Shown: positions 27,951 to 36,774 of the stretch, in pieces
Position numbering within the stretch: the first letter of the stretch is position 1
How the letters are laid out: each line of letters starts with the position of its first letter
Source: Pseudomonadota bacterium
GTDB lineage: Bacteria; Pseudomonadota; Alphaproteobacteria; Micavibrionales; Micavibrionaceae
Assembly: GCA_029558635.1 (NCBI GenBank)
Contig: JAKQEE010000052.1
Span: 702,860-766,859, forward strand
Direction: 5' to 3'
Length of the DNA stretch: 64,000 nt
The notes under the pieces: model-generated
Told to the model about the DNA's origin: nothing
Database searches by the model: none
What the model saw: the letters and a program-made list of their open reading frames with translations, nothing else
Program-made: the position numbers and the translations under genes

Positions 27951-28027
27951 TGGGGCGACCGATGGGACTCGAACCCACGACAACCTGGACCACAACCAGG
28001 GGCTCTACCAACTGAGCTACGGCCGCC
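27951..28027 (-). tRNA. tRNA-His (anticodon GUG)
   Basis: A cloverleaf with the extra 5' G (G-1) opposite C73, typical of histidine tRNA, and CCA encoded. The anticodon stem CCTGG/CCAGG has loop TTGTGGT, giving GTG. The acceptor is GCGGCCG/CGGTCGC. Confidence 0.97.
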
Positions 28028-28188
28028 ATTTGGACAGACGGGCTTTATGCTAAAAATTGTTGATTTTGTCTATAGAAAAATGAGAATCCTGTGGACGCCT
28101 GTTTAGGGCCGTGCTAAGTACCCATAAAATTCAGGCATAACAGTCCTGCGTTTTTTGCATATACCAACTTTAACGAGGGTAATCCATT
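28028..28188 (+). other. glnA upstream region
   Basis: A 161-base non-coding stretch between tRNA-His and glnA; with the tRNA fragment it makes a 393-base region without protein genes. I see a ribosome-binding site (ACGAGGG) before the glnA ATG but no convincing sigma-54 promoter or NtrC site. No glnB gene lies here. Confidence 0.5.
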
Positions 28189-29622
28189 ATGACCGCCTCC
28201 TCTGCTCTTCACTTCAAAAGCAATTCCGATTTCCTGAAATATCTGAAGGAAAACGAGATTCAATACGTCGATTTTGTGTTCACTGACCTGCGTGGCAAAC
28301 AGCAACACACCGCCCAGCATATTTCGACCATCGCCGAAGATTTACTGCTAGAGGGGATTTACTTCGATGGATCGTCGATTGCCGGATGGAAGAGCATTAA
28401 TGAGTCGGACATGATCCTGTTGCCAGATATTACGAAGGTTGCACTCGATCCTTTCTCGGCGCAGCCGACCGTCAAGATTTTCTGTTACGTTCTCGAACCT
28501 TCGACCCGCAAACCTTATGAACGCTGCCCACGCTCTGTTGCCAAAGCCGCCGAGGCTTATGTCTCAACTTCAGGGGTTGGCGACAAAGCGTTCTTTGGAC
28601 CGGAAGCCGAATTTTTTGTGTTCGACGATGTAAAATACAAAGTCAGCATGAACAAAGTGTCCTATGAAATTGATTCCGTCGAAGGCCCATATAACACCGA
28701 TAAAGCTTATGAGAGCGGCAACCTCGGCCACCGTCCGCGCGTCAAGGGCGGCTATTTCCCTGATGCCCCGGTTGATACGGGGGCCGACCTGCGCGGTGAA
28801 ATGCTTTCTGTCCTCGCGGGCATGGGTGTTGAAGTAGAAAAGCATCACCACGAGGTTGCTCCATCGCAGCATGAACTCGGGATCAAATTCTCGACGCTCC
28901 TCGATTGTGCCGACAATATGCAGCTTTATAAATATGTCGTTCATAACGTCGCTGCGGCCTACGGCAAATCGGCAACCTTTATGCCGAAACCCATTTATGG
29001 CGACAACGGTTCGGGGATGCACGTTCACCAATCTGTCTGGAAAGGATCGACCCCCGTATTCGCCGGCGACGGCTATGCAGGATTGTCCGAAACCGCTCTC
29101 TTTTACATCGGCGGGATCATCAAACATGCACAGGCTTTGAACGCGTTTACCAACCCGTCGACCAACAGCTATAAACGCCTCGTCCCCGGGTATGAAGCGC
29201 CTGTTCTTTTGGCCTATTCTTCACGCAACCGTTCGGCGTCGTGCCGCATTCCGTTCGCGGCGTCGCCCAAGGCCAAACGTGTTGAAGTCCGTTTCCCTGA
29301 CCCGACCGCCAACCCGTATCTCGGTTATGCCGCGATGCTGATGGCAGGCCTTGACGGGATCAAAAACAAAATCCATCCGGGCGAGCCGCGCGACAAAGAC
29401 CTATACCATCTTCCCCCGGAAGATCTGGCCAAGGTTCCAACCGTGTGCGGATCGCTGCGTCAAGCGCTTGAGGCTCTTAAGGCCGACCACGAGTTCCTGT
29501 TGGCCGGCGGAGTGTTCTCGCAAGATTTGATCGATGCCTATATAGATTTGAAAATGGGCGAAGTCGAAGCATTCGAAACCATGCCACACCCGATCGAATA
29601 CGATATGTACTATTCGTCGTAA
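28189..29622 (+). CDS. glnA: Glutamine synthetase type I
   Basis: A 477-residue dodecameric ligase that makes glutamine from glutamate, ammonia and ATP, the main entry of ammonia. The N-terminal beta-grasp carries YVDFVFTDLRGK; the catalytic barrel has EVAPSQHELG, GSGMHVHQSV and NPSTNSYKRLVPGYEAP. The regulatory adenylylation Tyr is Tyr406 in DLYHLPPED, so control by GlnE is expected. Alphaproteobacteria usually have glnB just upstream; it is absent here. A strong terminator follows. Confidence 0.98.
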   Translation: MTASSALHFKSNSDFLKYLKENEIQYVDFVFTDLRGKQQHTAQHISTIAEDLLLEGIYFDGSSIAGWKSINESDMILLPDITKVALDPFSAQPTVKIFCYVLEPSTRKPYERCPRSVAKAAEAYVSTSGVGDKAFFGPEAEFFVFDDVKYKVSMNKVSYEIDSVEGPYNTDKAYESGNLGHRPRVKGGYFPDAPVDTGADLRGEMLSVLAGMGVEVEKHHHEVAPSQHELGIKFSTLLDCADNMQLYKYVVHNVAAAYGKSATFMPKPIYGDNGSGMHVHQSVWKGSTPVFAGDGYAGLSETALFYIGGIIKHAQALNAFTNPSTNSYKRLVPGYEAPVLLAYSSRNRSASCRIPFAASPKAKRVEVRFPDPTANPYLGYAAMLMAGLDGIKNKIHPGEPRDKDLYHLPPEDLAKVPTVCGSLRQALEALKADHEFLLAGGVFSQDLIDAYIDLKMGEVEAFETMPHPIEYDMYYSS

Positions 29623-29648
29623 TCATACCCCTTTTACTGCGTACCCAG

Positions 29649-29679
29649 CCCCCGCTCTCACCGGCGGGGGTGTTTTTTT
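29649..29679 (+). terminator. Rho-independent terminator of glnA
   Basis: CCCCCGC pairs with GCGGGGG around a short loop (29649-29670) followed by TGTTTTTTT on the plus strand. Confidence 0.92.
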
Positions 29680-29681
29680 GC

Positions 29682-29716
29682 AAAAAAAACGGGCCGGAAA
29701 ATTCCAGCCCGTTTTG
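29682..29716 (-). terminator. Rho-independent terminator of rplM-rpsI
   Basis: On the minus strand AAAACGGGCTGG pairs with CCGGCCCGTTTT (one G-U pair) and runs into eight T residues. It faces the glnA terminator, insulating convergent genes. Confidence 0.9.
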
Positions 29717-29738
29717 AATTTTGTATAACGGTAGAAGC

Positions 29739-30197
29739 TTAACGCTTGACCCACTGTTTTGCACGACGTGCTTTGTGGAGACCGATTTTCTTACGTTCAA
29801 CCGCACGGGAGTCACGGGTCAGGAGACCGGCAACTTTGAGCGGGCTTCGCAAATCAGGCTCGTAATATTGCAGGGCACGGGAAATGCCGTGACGGATTGC
29901 ACCGGCTTGGCCTGATAGACCGCCACCTTCGACCGTGCACATTACATCAAACTGGTTGACGCGGTTCACGATGAGGAACGGTTGGTTGAGGACGAGCAAA
30001 TGGGTTTTACGACCGAAGTAAACTTCCTGATCGCGGCCATTGACAATGACCTTGCCTGTGCCGGGTTTAATCCAGACACGGGCGGCTGCCTCTTTACGGC
30101 GACCTGTTGCATAGGCACGACCTTGAGCGTCGATTTTTGGTTCGCGTTTGGCTTCGTCAGCAGAAACTACTTCTTGAAGGTTTTCGATTTTCGCCAT
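29739..30197 (-). CDS. rpsI: 30S ribosomal protein S9
   Basis: A 152-residue small-subunit protein whose C-terminal tail reaches the P-site. The core has [20 protein letters not shown] near residue 29, [11 protein letters not shown] and [19 protein letters not shown], and it ends in [11 protein letters not shown] as in other S9 proteins (Lys-Arg end). The N-terminal 25 residues are an extension common in alphaproteobacteria. It follows rplM by five bases, the universal L13-S9 pair. Confidence 0.98.
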   Translation of the reverse strand: MAKIENLQEVVSADEAKREPKIDAQGRAYATGRRKEAAARVWIKPGTGKVIVNGRDQEVYFGRKTHLLVLNQPFLIVNRVNQFDVMCTVEGGGLSGQAGAIRHGISRALQYYEPDLRSPLKVAGLLTRDSRAVERKKIGLHKARRAKQWVKR

Positions 30198-30202
30198 GGT
30201 GC

Positions 30203-30667
30203 TTAACCTCTTTGTTTATTCTTGGGGTTCATTGAAGCAACATCCAGAACTTCCGGATTTTGAGCTTCGTGCGGGTGGCTTGCGCCTGCGTAGACGCGCA
30301 TATTGCCGAGGCACTTGCGACCCAGAGGACCTTCGGGAAGCATACGCTCGACGGCCTTCATGATGACGCGCTCAGGGTGCTTGCCATCAAGGATTTGCGC
30401 ACGGGTGCGTTCCTTGATCCCGCCCGGATAGCCGGTGTGCCAGTAAAATTTCGTGCCTTCACGTTTGTTGCCGGTCAGGACTACTTTGTCAGCGTTGATA
30501 ACGACCACATAATCACCCGTATCCATGTGCGGGGTGAAAGAAGGTTTGTGTTTGCCGCGCAGACGCATGGCGAGGATCGAGGCCAAACGCCCCAGAACCA
30601 GCCCTTCGGCATCGACGACAATCCATTTCTTCTGAATGTCAGAAGGCTTGGCGGAGAAGGTTTTCAT
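30203..30667 (-). CDS. rplM: 50S ribosomal protein L13
   Basis: A 154-residue early-assembly large-subunit protein. It has [16 protein letters not shown] near residue 15, [20 protein letters not shown] and [16 protein letters not shown]. The length is normal. It begins the rplM-rpsI operon; the 149-base gap upstream separates it from cutA and can hold its promoter. Confidence 0.98.
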   Translation of the reverse strand: MKTFSAKPSDIQKKWIVVDAEGLVLGRLASILAMRLRGKHKPSFTPHMDTGDYVVVINADKVVLTGNKREGTKFYWHTGYPGGIKERTRAQILDGKHPERVIMKAVERMLPEGPLGRKCLGNMRVYAGASHPHEAQNPEVLDVASMNPKNKQRG

Positions 30668-30816
30668 TGCCTTTATTCCTTGGTTGTTGTGTTTGTTCGG
30701 ATGCGTTTGTATCCAAAGCCCAGCGCGGCGTCAAGAAAAATAAACACACGCCATTTTTGATTTTTTGTTTATTTTCAGATGGTTAGATATTTGTGGTATT
30801 ATGATACCTGCACTTT

Positions 30817-31131
30817 TTAAACCAATTCCCCGTCCATCCACTGCGCATAGGGGGCGAAGATATCCGTAATCGGAAGTTTGAGGATACACGGGACGTCATA
30901 GGAATGGAGTTCGGCGACGCGGCCTTCAACTTTATTAAAATATTCATCGCGGGTTTTGACGATCAGGACGACTTCCTCGGCCTTGTCGACTTTACCCTTC
31001 CAGTGAAAATAGGACGTGATCGCTGCTGTGATATTTCCGCAAGCGGCCAGACGTTCTTCCAGCAGGGTCAGAAGGATTTTTTCTGCTTCGTCTTTCGATG
31101 CACAAGTGATGTAAATCATGCAATAGGACAT
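30817..31131 (-). CDS. cutA: Divalent-cation tolerance protein CutA
   Basis: A 104-residue trimeric CutA1-type protein. The ferredoxin-like core contains YITCASKDEAEKI, EERLAACGN, SYFHWKGKVDKAEEVVLIVKT and SYDVPCILKLPI, all typical. It was first tied to copper tolerance in E. coli, but the precise role is unsettled. It is followed in its direction by rplM after a 149-base gap and faces away from the membrane hydrolase gene. Confidence 0.95.
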   Translation of the reverse strand: MSYCMIYITCASKDEAEKILLTLLEERLAACGNITAAITSYFHWKGKVDKAEEVVLIVKTRDEYFNKVEGRVAELHSYDVPCILKLPITDIFAPYAQWMDGELV

Positions 31132-31194
31132 TGGGCATTTCCTTTCCTGTCCGGCTCATCTATCTTTCTATAGGATTGAGAGGAATTTGCCTAG

Positions 31195-32277
31195 ATGGAT
31201 ACCCTGACCCATATGGCTGTTGGCGCCGCGATCGGGCAAGTGATCGGGTACAGCATAGGTTATAAAAAACTCGGCAGCAAAGCGTTGCTGGCAGGGGCTG
31301 TGGGCGGGTTTGTTCCCGACCTTGATATTTTCATTGCGCCTGTTGCCGAAGCCCTTGGCCATCATGACGAGTTTATGGGGTGGAAATATCACCGTCATTT
31401 TACCCACTCGCTGTGGTTCGGACCAGTGCTGGGGTCTCTTTTGGGATGGGCGGCGTGGCGCCATTACGGGCGGCAGGCCGGACATTTATGGCCGTGGATT
31501 GCCATTCTTGTTCTGGGATTTCTGGCGCATCCGCTGCTTGATTTTTGTACGATTTACGGCACACAGTTGCTGGCACCGTTTAGCAATCACCGTTTTTACA
31601 TTTCTGCAGTCAGCATTATTGATCCGGTTTTTACCCTGCCTTTGCTGTTGGCGGTTCTCTTATCTCTGTTTTCATGTTTCAGACCTTGCGCAAAGGGAAC
31701 TGCGATTTTTGCCCTCGGCTTTTCACTGATCTATCTGGCTTACGGGTATTATTTGAACACCAAGGCCGAGGCGATTGCGCGGACGCAACTGGCGGAACAG
31801 AAAGTTTCCTATGACCGTCTTGACGCCTATACCACCATTTTCCAACCGTTCCTGAGGCGCGTCGTCGTCTGGCAGACTGACAATGTGTTGCGCGTGGGGT
31901 TTGTGTCCACTTTCTCCCCCTCCCCTATTTTTTGGACCTGCAAAGCACAAGTTCCCGAGGATATGAGACAACAGGTCTTGGCCACCGATCAGGGAAAGAT
32001 TTTCGACTGGTTTTCAATCGGAACACTCAATATGGCATGGGACGAGTCCGGTCAGCGGATTGTCGTAACCGATGCGCGGTATGGCGTGCCCGGGCCTTCG
32101 GTGTTCGGGTGGTGGGGCCTTGAGTTTCTCAAAAACGATGACGGGACACTTCGTTATATGGGTAAAATGCGGGTGGAGCGGGATGCCAGTTGGACAGTCA
32201 TCGGGCAATTATTCAGGGCCAGTTACGGGCTGCCCAATAATTTCCTGCCCAATGCAGATGAGGGCTGTTCAAACTAG
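31195..32277 (+). CDS. Membrane-bound metal-dependent hydrolase (YdjM/DUF457-like)
   Basis: A 360-residue protein with four to five transmembrane helices in the first 190 residues and a soluble C-terminal half. The N-terminal MDTLTHMAVGAAIG, the PDLD motif (VPDLDIFIAP), the HRHFTHSL cluster and the later HPLLDFCTIYGTQLL form the His/Asp-rich presumed metal site of this family. E. coli YdjM belongs to the same superfamily. The function is unknown; a membrane-lipid substrate is possible. GAGAGGA gives the start at 31195. Confidence 0.88.
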   Translation: MDTLTHMAVGAAIGQVIGYSIGYKKLGSKALLAGAVGGFVPDLDIFIAPVAEALGHHDEFMGWKYHRHFTHSLWFGPVLGSLLGWAAWRHYGRQAGHLWPWIAILVLGFLAHPLLDFCTIYGTQLLAPFSNHRFYISAVSIIDPVFTLPLLLAVLLSLFSCFRPCAKGTAIFALGFSLIYLAYGYYLNTKAEAIARTQLAEQKVSYDRLDAYTTIFQPFLRRVVVWQTDNVLRVGFVSTFSPSPIFWTCKAQVPEDMRQQVLATDQGKIFDWFSIGTLNMAWDESGQRIVVTDARYGVPGPSVFGWWGLEFLKNDDGTLRYMGKMRVERDASWTVIGQLFRASYGLPNNFLPNADEGCSN

Positions 32278-32318
32278 GGGCTTCGTTCTATTTTACTGGC
32301 AACTCTAGAGGTTTTACG

Positions 32319-32630
32319 ATGAAACAGATTTTCTCCCTTTCCCTTCTCGGTTTTTCGGCGGTGGCACTGATGGCATGCGCCGCGTCCAATCCGGAAATTT
32401 TGCGTGTCCAGACCATTACGCCCGAGCAGGCGTCGATGTGTACCTTTAAGGGAGATGTGTATAGCGAAGCGCCCTATTACGGCGTCTTTACCGGTACGAC
32501 GCAAGACAAACTGATCGAGCTTGGCAAAGAATCAACTCTCCGTCTCGGCGCGTCGCATTTCCTCCCCACTCTGCCCGTCCGCAAAGGCAGTAAAATGGTG
32601 ATGCAGGGCAAGGCGTATAATTGTCCGTAG
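32319..32630 (+). CDS. Small lipoprotein of unknown function
   Basis: A 103-residue protein with a lipobox (LMAC, Cys20) after a typical signal peptide, so it should be triacylated and anchored to the membrane. The mature part has two further cysteines (SMCTFKG near 41 and YNCP at the end), possibly a disulfide. The general look recalls small DUF4156-like lipoproteins, but this is a weak link. It is 42 bases after the membrane hydrolase and may be co-transcribed. A bidirectional terminator follows. Confidence 0.8.
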   Translation: MKQIFSLSLLGFSAVALMACAASNPEILRVQTITPEQASMCTFKGDVYSEAPYYGVFTGTTQDKLIELGKESTLRLGASHFLPTLPVRKGSKMVMQGKAYNCP

Positions 32631-32658
32631 AAGGTTCGAATACTCTATCATTCATTTA

Positions 32659-32688
32659 CAAAAAAAGCCCCCTAAAGGGGCTGTTTTT
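32659..32688. terminator. Bidirectional terminator after the lipoprotein gene and tRNA-Pro
   Basis: AGCCCC and GGGGCT (32666-32682) form a short GC stem with loop CTAAA. A tracts precede and T tracts follow, so it can end the plus-strand lipoprotein transcript and the minus-strand tRNA transcript. Confidence 0.85.
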
Positions 32689-32693
32689 GTAAA

Positions 32694-32770
32694 TGGTCGG
32701 AGTGAAAGGATTCGAACCTTCGACCCCTTGCTCCCGAAGCAAGTGCGCTACCGGGCTGCGCCACACTCCG
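32694..32770 (-). tRNA. tRNA-Pro (anticodon CGG)
   Basis: A 77-nt cloverleaf with CCA. The anticodon stem CTTGC/GCAAG has loop TTCGGGA, giving CGG. The acceptor is CGGAGTG/CACTCCG. It shares the whole 5' half with the next tRNA. Confidence 0.97.
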
Positions 32771-32807
32771 ACACGAGTAGTAAGTAAATCCGGTAAAAAA
32801 TGTAAAT

Positions 32808-32884
32808 TGGTCGGAGTGACAAGATTCGAACTTGCGACCCCTTGCACCCCATGCAAGTGCGCTACCGGGCTGCGCCACACTCCG
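32808..32884 (-). tRNA. tRNA-Pro (anticodon GGG)
   Basis: A 77-nt cloverleaf with CCA. The anticodon stem CTTGC/GCAAG has loop ATGGGGT, giving GGG. It differs from the neighbouring tRNA-Pro(CGG) in the anticodon loop and in paired changes of the T-stem. Confidence 0.97.
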
Positions 32885-32944
32885 ACGTGAGGGGATTTCT
32901 AGTCGATCTCCCCTTATAAATCAACTCTTTTATAGCTTTTGAAG

Positions 32945-33418
32945 TCAGGCGGCCTGCGTGTCGTCGGACAACAGGGCGCGGACCTGTTCGCGCATTTCCA
33001 GCAATTCATCCAGAACCGATTGCAAAACTTCGGCCTGCACCTTTTCAGGTTTGGCGGATGGGGCTGCTGCAGCGGGTTGTTTATCCTGAACCTTGATCTG
33101 CGGCAGGTTTTGTCCGTGGGCCTGCGTTTTCTGTTCCGGCTGTTTTTGCTCCATCATCACTTGTGATTTGCTGGTGCCTTTCAGAAGTTTCTGAACGCCC
33201 TTGATGGTGTATCCCTCGACATACAGAAGCGAATGGATCTTTTTTACCATCGCCACATCTTCGGGGCGATAGTAACGGCGACCACCGCCGCGTTTCATCG
33301 GCTTGATCTGTGAAAATTTTGTTTCCCAAAACCGCAGGACGTGTTGCTGAACTTCCAACTCATCAGCGACTTCGCTGATGGTACGGAATGCGGATTCGGA
33401 TTTGGACTCGTTACTCAT
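32945..33418 (-). CDS. MerR-family transcriptional regulator
   Basis: A 157-residue regulator with an N-terminal winged helix ([20 protein letters not shown], then [22 protein letters not shown]) and a Gln/Ala/Pro-rich linker followed by a helical C-terminal part ([16 protein letters not shown]). It lacks the Cys set of metal-sensing members. The ATG at 33418 overlaps the ihfA stop by eight bases; ATGs at 33430 and 33421 are alternatives. The ihfA-merR pair is usual in alphaproteobacteria, where this protein is of unknown target. Confidence 0.88.
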   Translation of the reverse strand: MSNESKSESAFRTISEVADELEVQQHVLRFWETKFSQIKPMKRGGGRRYYRPEDVAMVKKIHSLLYVEGYTIKGVQKLLKGTSKSQVMMEQKQPEQKTQAHGQNLPQIKVQDKQPAAAAPSAKPEKVQAEVLQSVLDELLEMREQVRALLSDDTQAA

Positions 33419-33731
33419 CATCTGTCTCATTGCTTGTTAGAATGCCGTTCATCCTGTCCTTGAGGACATGAGAGGCTTTGAATACGAGAACGCGGCGCGG
33501 GGTGATCGGCACCTCGACTCCCGTTTTGGGGTTGCGTCCTATACGTTCACCTTTTTGGCGCAAACTGAAGCTACCGAAAGATGAAATCTTGACAGTCTCC
33601 CCGCGTATCAGTGCATCGGTGATCTCTGAAAGAACCTGCTCGACGAGCGAGGCCGACTCATTACGAGACAACCCCAGTTCCTTGTAGATCTCTTCTGCCA
33701 GATCCGCGCGAGTAATAGTGCGATTACTCAT
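33411..33731 (-). CDS. ihfA: Integration host factor subunit alpha
   Basis: A 106-residue DNA-bending protein of the HU/IHF family that dimerises with IhfB. IHF-alpha traits: [48 protein letters not shown] and the arm [13 protein letters not shown]. It bends specific sites by intercalation of the Pro in the arm. Normally it follows fabH; here a divergently oriented secreted gene lies between them. It is translationally coupled to merR. Confidence 0.97.
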   Translation of the reverse strand: MSNRTITRADLAEEIYKELGLSRNESASLVEQVLSEITDALIRGETVKISSFGSFSLRQKGERIGRNPKTGVEVPITPRRVLVFKASHVLKDRMNGILTSNETDDE

Positions 33732-33883
33732 CCCAATCCCATTCTTTTGTTATGTGAGACTTTTAGACTAGACATTTTTCAGCCAGACGTCAATCATTCG
33801 CAGCTCAGGAAATCCACAAAAAACCGATTCATTTCAAGGGGGTAGGTGCAATTGCTCATTCCCGCCACACAGGTATAATTTTA

Positions 33884-33912
33884 TTGACATATTAACATTT
33901 ACGACTGATAAT
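33884..33912 (+). promoter_or_regulatory. Near-consensus sigma-70 promoter
   Basis: TTGACA at 33884-33889, exactly 17 bases, then GATAAT at 33907-33912 (five of six consensus bases). Start of transcription would be about 33919, some 32 bases before the ATG of the secreted protein at 33951. Confidence 0.75.
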
Positions 33913-33950
33913 AATTGGTGTCATCAGTTTAGAAAGCCAAGGATTCCGCC

Positions 33951-34382
33951 ATGCCAATTACCAAGGACGTTATGACCTCCATTTTCGCCATTGCCGTTGG
34001 GGCATCGCCTGCCGCCGCCGGAGAGCTCAAGCCCTCCTCTGATAACCTGTTGTACGGCGGCAATGTTACTGATTGTTCGATTGCACCCAGCAAAACCGCC
34101 GGAGAAAAGAAAACACTGACCTGTCAGCAAGACGGCGAAACCAAAAAGATCGGCATTACCGAAGTCGTCAGCAAAAGAATTGGCGGCGACAAAGCTGAGA
34201 TCGGACTTGGAGTCAAAAACGATGTTGTAACATCCTACATTACTATTGGCGGTATGTTCATGGCGGCAAAGTCGGAAAATTGCAGCGACATCCGTTCACC
34301 ACATCCCGAGCAAGGCGATATGGATATGTTCGGACTCAATTCTCTTTCCGCAAAAGTCTGTGGCCCGAACCCACGACAGTAA
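33951..34382 (+). CDS. Secreted protein of unknown function (143 aa)
   Basis: I do not recognise the family. The N-terminus (residues 1-23) is a signal peptide (MTSIFAIAVGASPAAA then GEL). The mature 120 residues have four cysteines (TDCSIAP, LTCQQDG, ENCSDI, KVCGP), suggesting two disulfides in the periplasm. The gene has its own near-consensus promoter and an AAGGA ribosome-binding site. It lies opposite to and between fabH and ihfA, and its stop is six bases from that of fabH. Confidence 0.78.
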   Translation: MPITKDVMTSIFAIAVGASPAAAGELKPSSDNLLYGGNVTDCSIAPSKTAGEKKTLTCQQDGETKKIGITEVVSKRIGGDKAEIGLGVKNDVVTSYITIGGMFMAAKSENCSDIRSPHPEQGDMDMFGLNSLSAKVCGPNPRQ

Positions 34383-34388
34383 AATTTC

Positions 34389-35351
34389 CTAGAAACGGAT
34401 CAGGGCCGCTCCCCACGTGAGTCCGCCGCCCAGAGCTTCGAGCAGCAGGAGCTGACCGCGCTGGATACGGCCATCACGGACGGCGGTGTCCAGCGCCAGC
34501 GGGATGGAAGCGGCCGAGGTATTTCCATGCTTATCCACAGTTACGACAACTCGCCCCATATCCATGTCAAGTTTTTCTGCCGTTCCGGTGATAATCCGCA
34601 AGTTCGCCTGATGCGGAACCAGCCAGTCGATTTTGTCTGGCGTAATTTTGTTTTTGGTTAGGACTTCCTCGACAATATCGGCCATTAAATTGACTGCGTT
34701 TTTGAAGACTTCCTTGCCGTGCATGACGATATGCCCTGCCGTGCCGGTCGTTGAAACGCCGCCACTGGTGTGAAGCAGGTCATTCAATTTTCCATCGGCA
34801 TAAAGGTGGGTTGATAGAATTCCGTTTTCCGCATTTTCGGATTTTTCCAAGATCACGGCCCCTGCCCCGTCACCAAACAGCACGCAGGTGGTGCGGTCAT
34901 TCCAGTCGAGCAGTGATGACATTTTTTCTGCGCCGATCACCATAATCCTATTCATCGCGCCCGATTTAATCATCGCGTCGGCCACTGAGAGCGCGTAGAT
35001 GAAACCGGAGCATACAGCCTGAACGTCGAATGCGGGGCCGGGTTTCATGCCCAAGGCCGCCTGAACTTTTACAGCGACCGAAGGAAAAGATTCATCGGGC
35101 GTGGTGGTGGCCACAATCACACCGTCAATCTCTTCGGGTTTAAGCCCTGATGCAGTCAATGCATTTTGCGCGGCGTGAATGGCCAGACCGGATGTCGGTT
35201 GACCTTCGGCGGCGATATGGCGTTCGTGAATTCCCGTACGCTGGACAATCCAGTCGTCACTTGTATCGACTATTTTTTCAAGATCGGCGTTGGTGAGAAC
35301 TTTGTCCGGCAAGTAGGAACCGGTGGCACGGATAACGGAGGAGACGGACAT
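34389..35351 (-). CDS. fabH: 3-oxoacyl-ACP synthase III
   Basis: A 320-residue condensing enzyme that starts fatty acid synthesis from acetyl-CoA and malonyl-ACP. The Cys-His-Asn triad is Cys114 (AVCSGF), His247 (VPHQANLR) and Asn277 (GNTSAAS). It begins at the last base of plsX (TGATG overlap). The pair plsX-fabH downstream of rpmF is a common arrangement for lipid synthesis. Confidence 0.98.
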   Translation of the reverse strand: MSVSSVIRATGSYLPDKVLTNADLEKIVDTSDDWIVQRTGIHERHIAAEGQPTSGLAIHAAQNALTASGLKPEEIDGVIVATTTPDESFPSVAVKVQAALGMKPGPAFDVQAVCSGFIYALSVADAMIKSGAMNRIMVIGAEKMSSLLDWNDRTTCVLFGDGAGAVILEKSENAENGILSTHLYADGKLNDLLHTSGGVSTTGTAGHIVMHGKEVFKNAVNLMADIVEEVLTKNKITPDKIDWLVPHQANLRIITGTAEKLDMDMGRVVVTVDKHGNTSAASIPLALDTAVRDGRIQRGQLLLLEALGGGLTWGAALIRF

Positions 35352-36418
35352 CAGGACGCCTTCTCCTGCAGCATTGCAGATTTCAGGTTAAGCTGTTCTT
35401 CCTGTGTCATGACTTCGGCAATTTCGGCGGCCACGCGAACATTGAAATTGCGGGCGGCCAATTGTGCGGCATATTTGATCGCGTTGGCAAAGCCGACTTC
35501 GTCCATTCCGCCGTGACTTTTAACGCAAACACCGTTCAACCCAAGGAACATTCCGCCGTTATAGTAACGCGGGTCCATTTCATTCTTGAGGGACATCAGC
35601 GCCCCCTTCGCCAGAAACGCACCAAGCATGGCCAAAGGCGATTTTTTAAGAGATTTTTTCAGCATATCGCCAATCAGTTTACTGACACCTTCGGCTGTTT
35701 TCAGCGCGACGTTGCCGGTAAATCCATCAGTTACCACCACATCGACTTTGCCCATCGGAATGTCATTGCCTTCGACAAAGCCGACATATTTTCCGGGGAA
35801 TTTGATTTGCGACAGGATTGTCGCGGCCATTTTGATCTCGTCATGACCTTTCATATCTTCCGACCCGATATTCAGCAGGCCCACAGTCGGCTGTTCGTGA
35901 CCACGCACAGCGCGGGAATACACTGATCCCAGAATCGCAAACTGAACCAGCATTTCAGAATCGCATTCAAGGTTTGCTCCCAGATCGAGCATCACCGTTT
36001 CCCTGCCCATCGTCGGGAGCAAGCTTGCGATTGCGGGACGTTCAATTCCCGGCAAGCATTTCAAAACCATTTTGGCCATCGCCATCAGCGCGCCTGTATT
36101 GCCACCCGATACCACACAATCGGCCTGCTTTTCCGCTACGGCATTGATCGCGAGACGCATGCTGGAATTGCGGCCATTGCGCAAAGCTGCGGCGGGTTTT
36201 TCATCGGCGGTAATAAAATGGTCGGTATGGATGATTGTCGAAGCCTGCTCAACTGCAGGGAATTTATCAAGTAGAGGTCTGATTTTTTGCTCGTCGCCAA
36301 AAATCATAAACCTGAGCGACGGATTTTCAGACAACGCCAGAGCGGCCCCGGGGATTACCGCATCCGGCCCCTTGTCACCCCCCATTGCATCCAATGCTAT
36401 CGTCAGTACTCCTGACAT
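35351..36418 (-). CDS. plsX: Phosphate acyltransferase PlsX
   Basis: A 355-residue enzyme converting acyl-ACP to acyl-phosphate, the donor for PlsY in phospholipid synthesis. It has IALDAMGGDKGPDAVIPGA at the N-terminus, VVSGGNTGALMA, and DVVVTDGFTGNVALK, as in other PlsX. The length is typical. It overlaps fabH and lies 79 bases downstream of rpmF. Confidence 0.98.
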   Translation of the reverse strand: MSGVLTIALDAMGGDKGPDAVIPGAALALSENPSLRFMIFGDEQKIRPLLDKFPAVEQASTIIHTDHFITADEKPAAALRNGRNSSMRLAINAVAEKQADCVVSGGNTGALMAMAKMVLKCLPGIERPAIASLLPTMGRETVMLDLGANLECDSEMLVQFAILGSVYSRAVRGHEQPTVGLLNIGSEDMKGHDEIKMAATILSQIKFPGKYVGFVEGNDIPMGKVDVVVTDGFTGNVALKTAEGVSKLIGDMLKKSLKKSPLAMLGAFLAKGALMSLKNEMDPRYYNGGMFLGLNGVCVKSHGGMDEVGFANAIKYAAQLAARNFNVRVAAEIAEVMTQEEQLNLKSAMLQEKAS

Positions 36419-36497
36419 GCGCGTCCTTTTCTGAGAACAAGAAACAATTCAGGCCCTATTCGCTCAACAGGGCCTGATTCGAAACAATAAACTCTTC

Positions 36498-36674
36498 TTA
36501 CTTGGAGTCAATGACCTGGCGGCCACGGTACATACCGGTCTTCAGATCGACATGGTGACGGCGAACAGGCTCGCCGGTGGTTTTGTCTTCCACCCAGTTG
36601 GTGGTGTCCAGAGCGTGGTGCGCGCGGCGCATATCGCGGGCGGATTTCGATGTTTTCTTCTTAGGTACTGCCAT
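36498..36674 (-). CDS. rpmF: 50S ribosomal protein L32
   Basis: A 58-residue ribosomal protein: [20 protein letters not shown] at the start, typical of L32, and ending in GRQVIDSK. This is the zinc-free form (no CxxC pairs). Too short for many gene finders, but the position between yceD and plsX is the usual one. Confidence 0.97.
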   Translation of the reverse strand: MAVPKKKTSKSARDMRRAHHALDTTNWVEDKTTGEPVRRHHVDLKTGMYRGRQVIDSK

Positions 36675-36774
36675 AATCGTACTTCCGGTTAATTATTATT
36701 CTGTAGGGCGTCCTTGTACCCAAAAAGGGATGGCTTTGCAAGGAAAAATAAAGTTTCCACTTTTATCCCTCTAT

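Noticed and set aside
27860-28027. Active integrated element at tRNA-His
   Set aside because: The repeated fragment is only 84 bp away and there is no integrase or cargo between the copies.
27846-28106. Open frame across the tRNA-His region
   Set aside because: It is made of the tRNA complement and its repeat; the translated repeat DRWDSNP is typical of tRNA shadows.
28028-28188. Sigma-54 promoter for glnA
   Set aside because: There is a TTGCA-like element but no GG at the proper distance.
32656-32890. Open frames with repeated peptides across the two tRNA-Pro genes
   Set aside because: The repeats are the tRNA sequences themselves.
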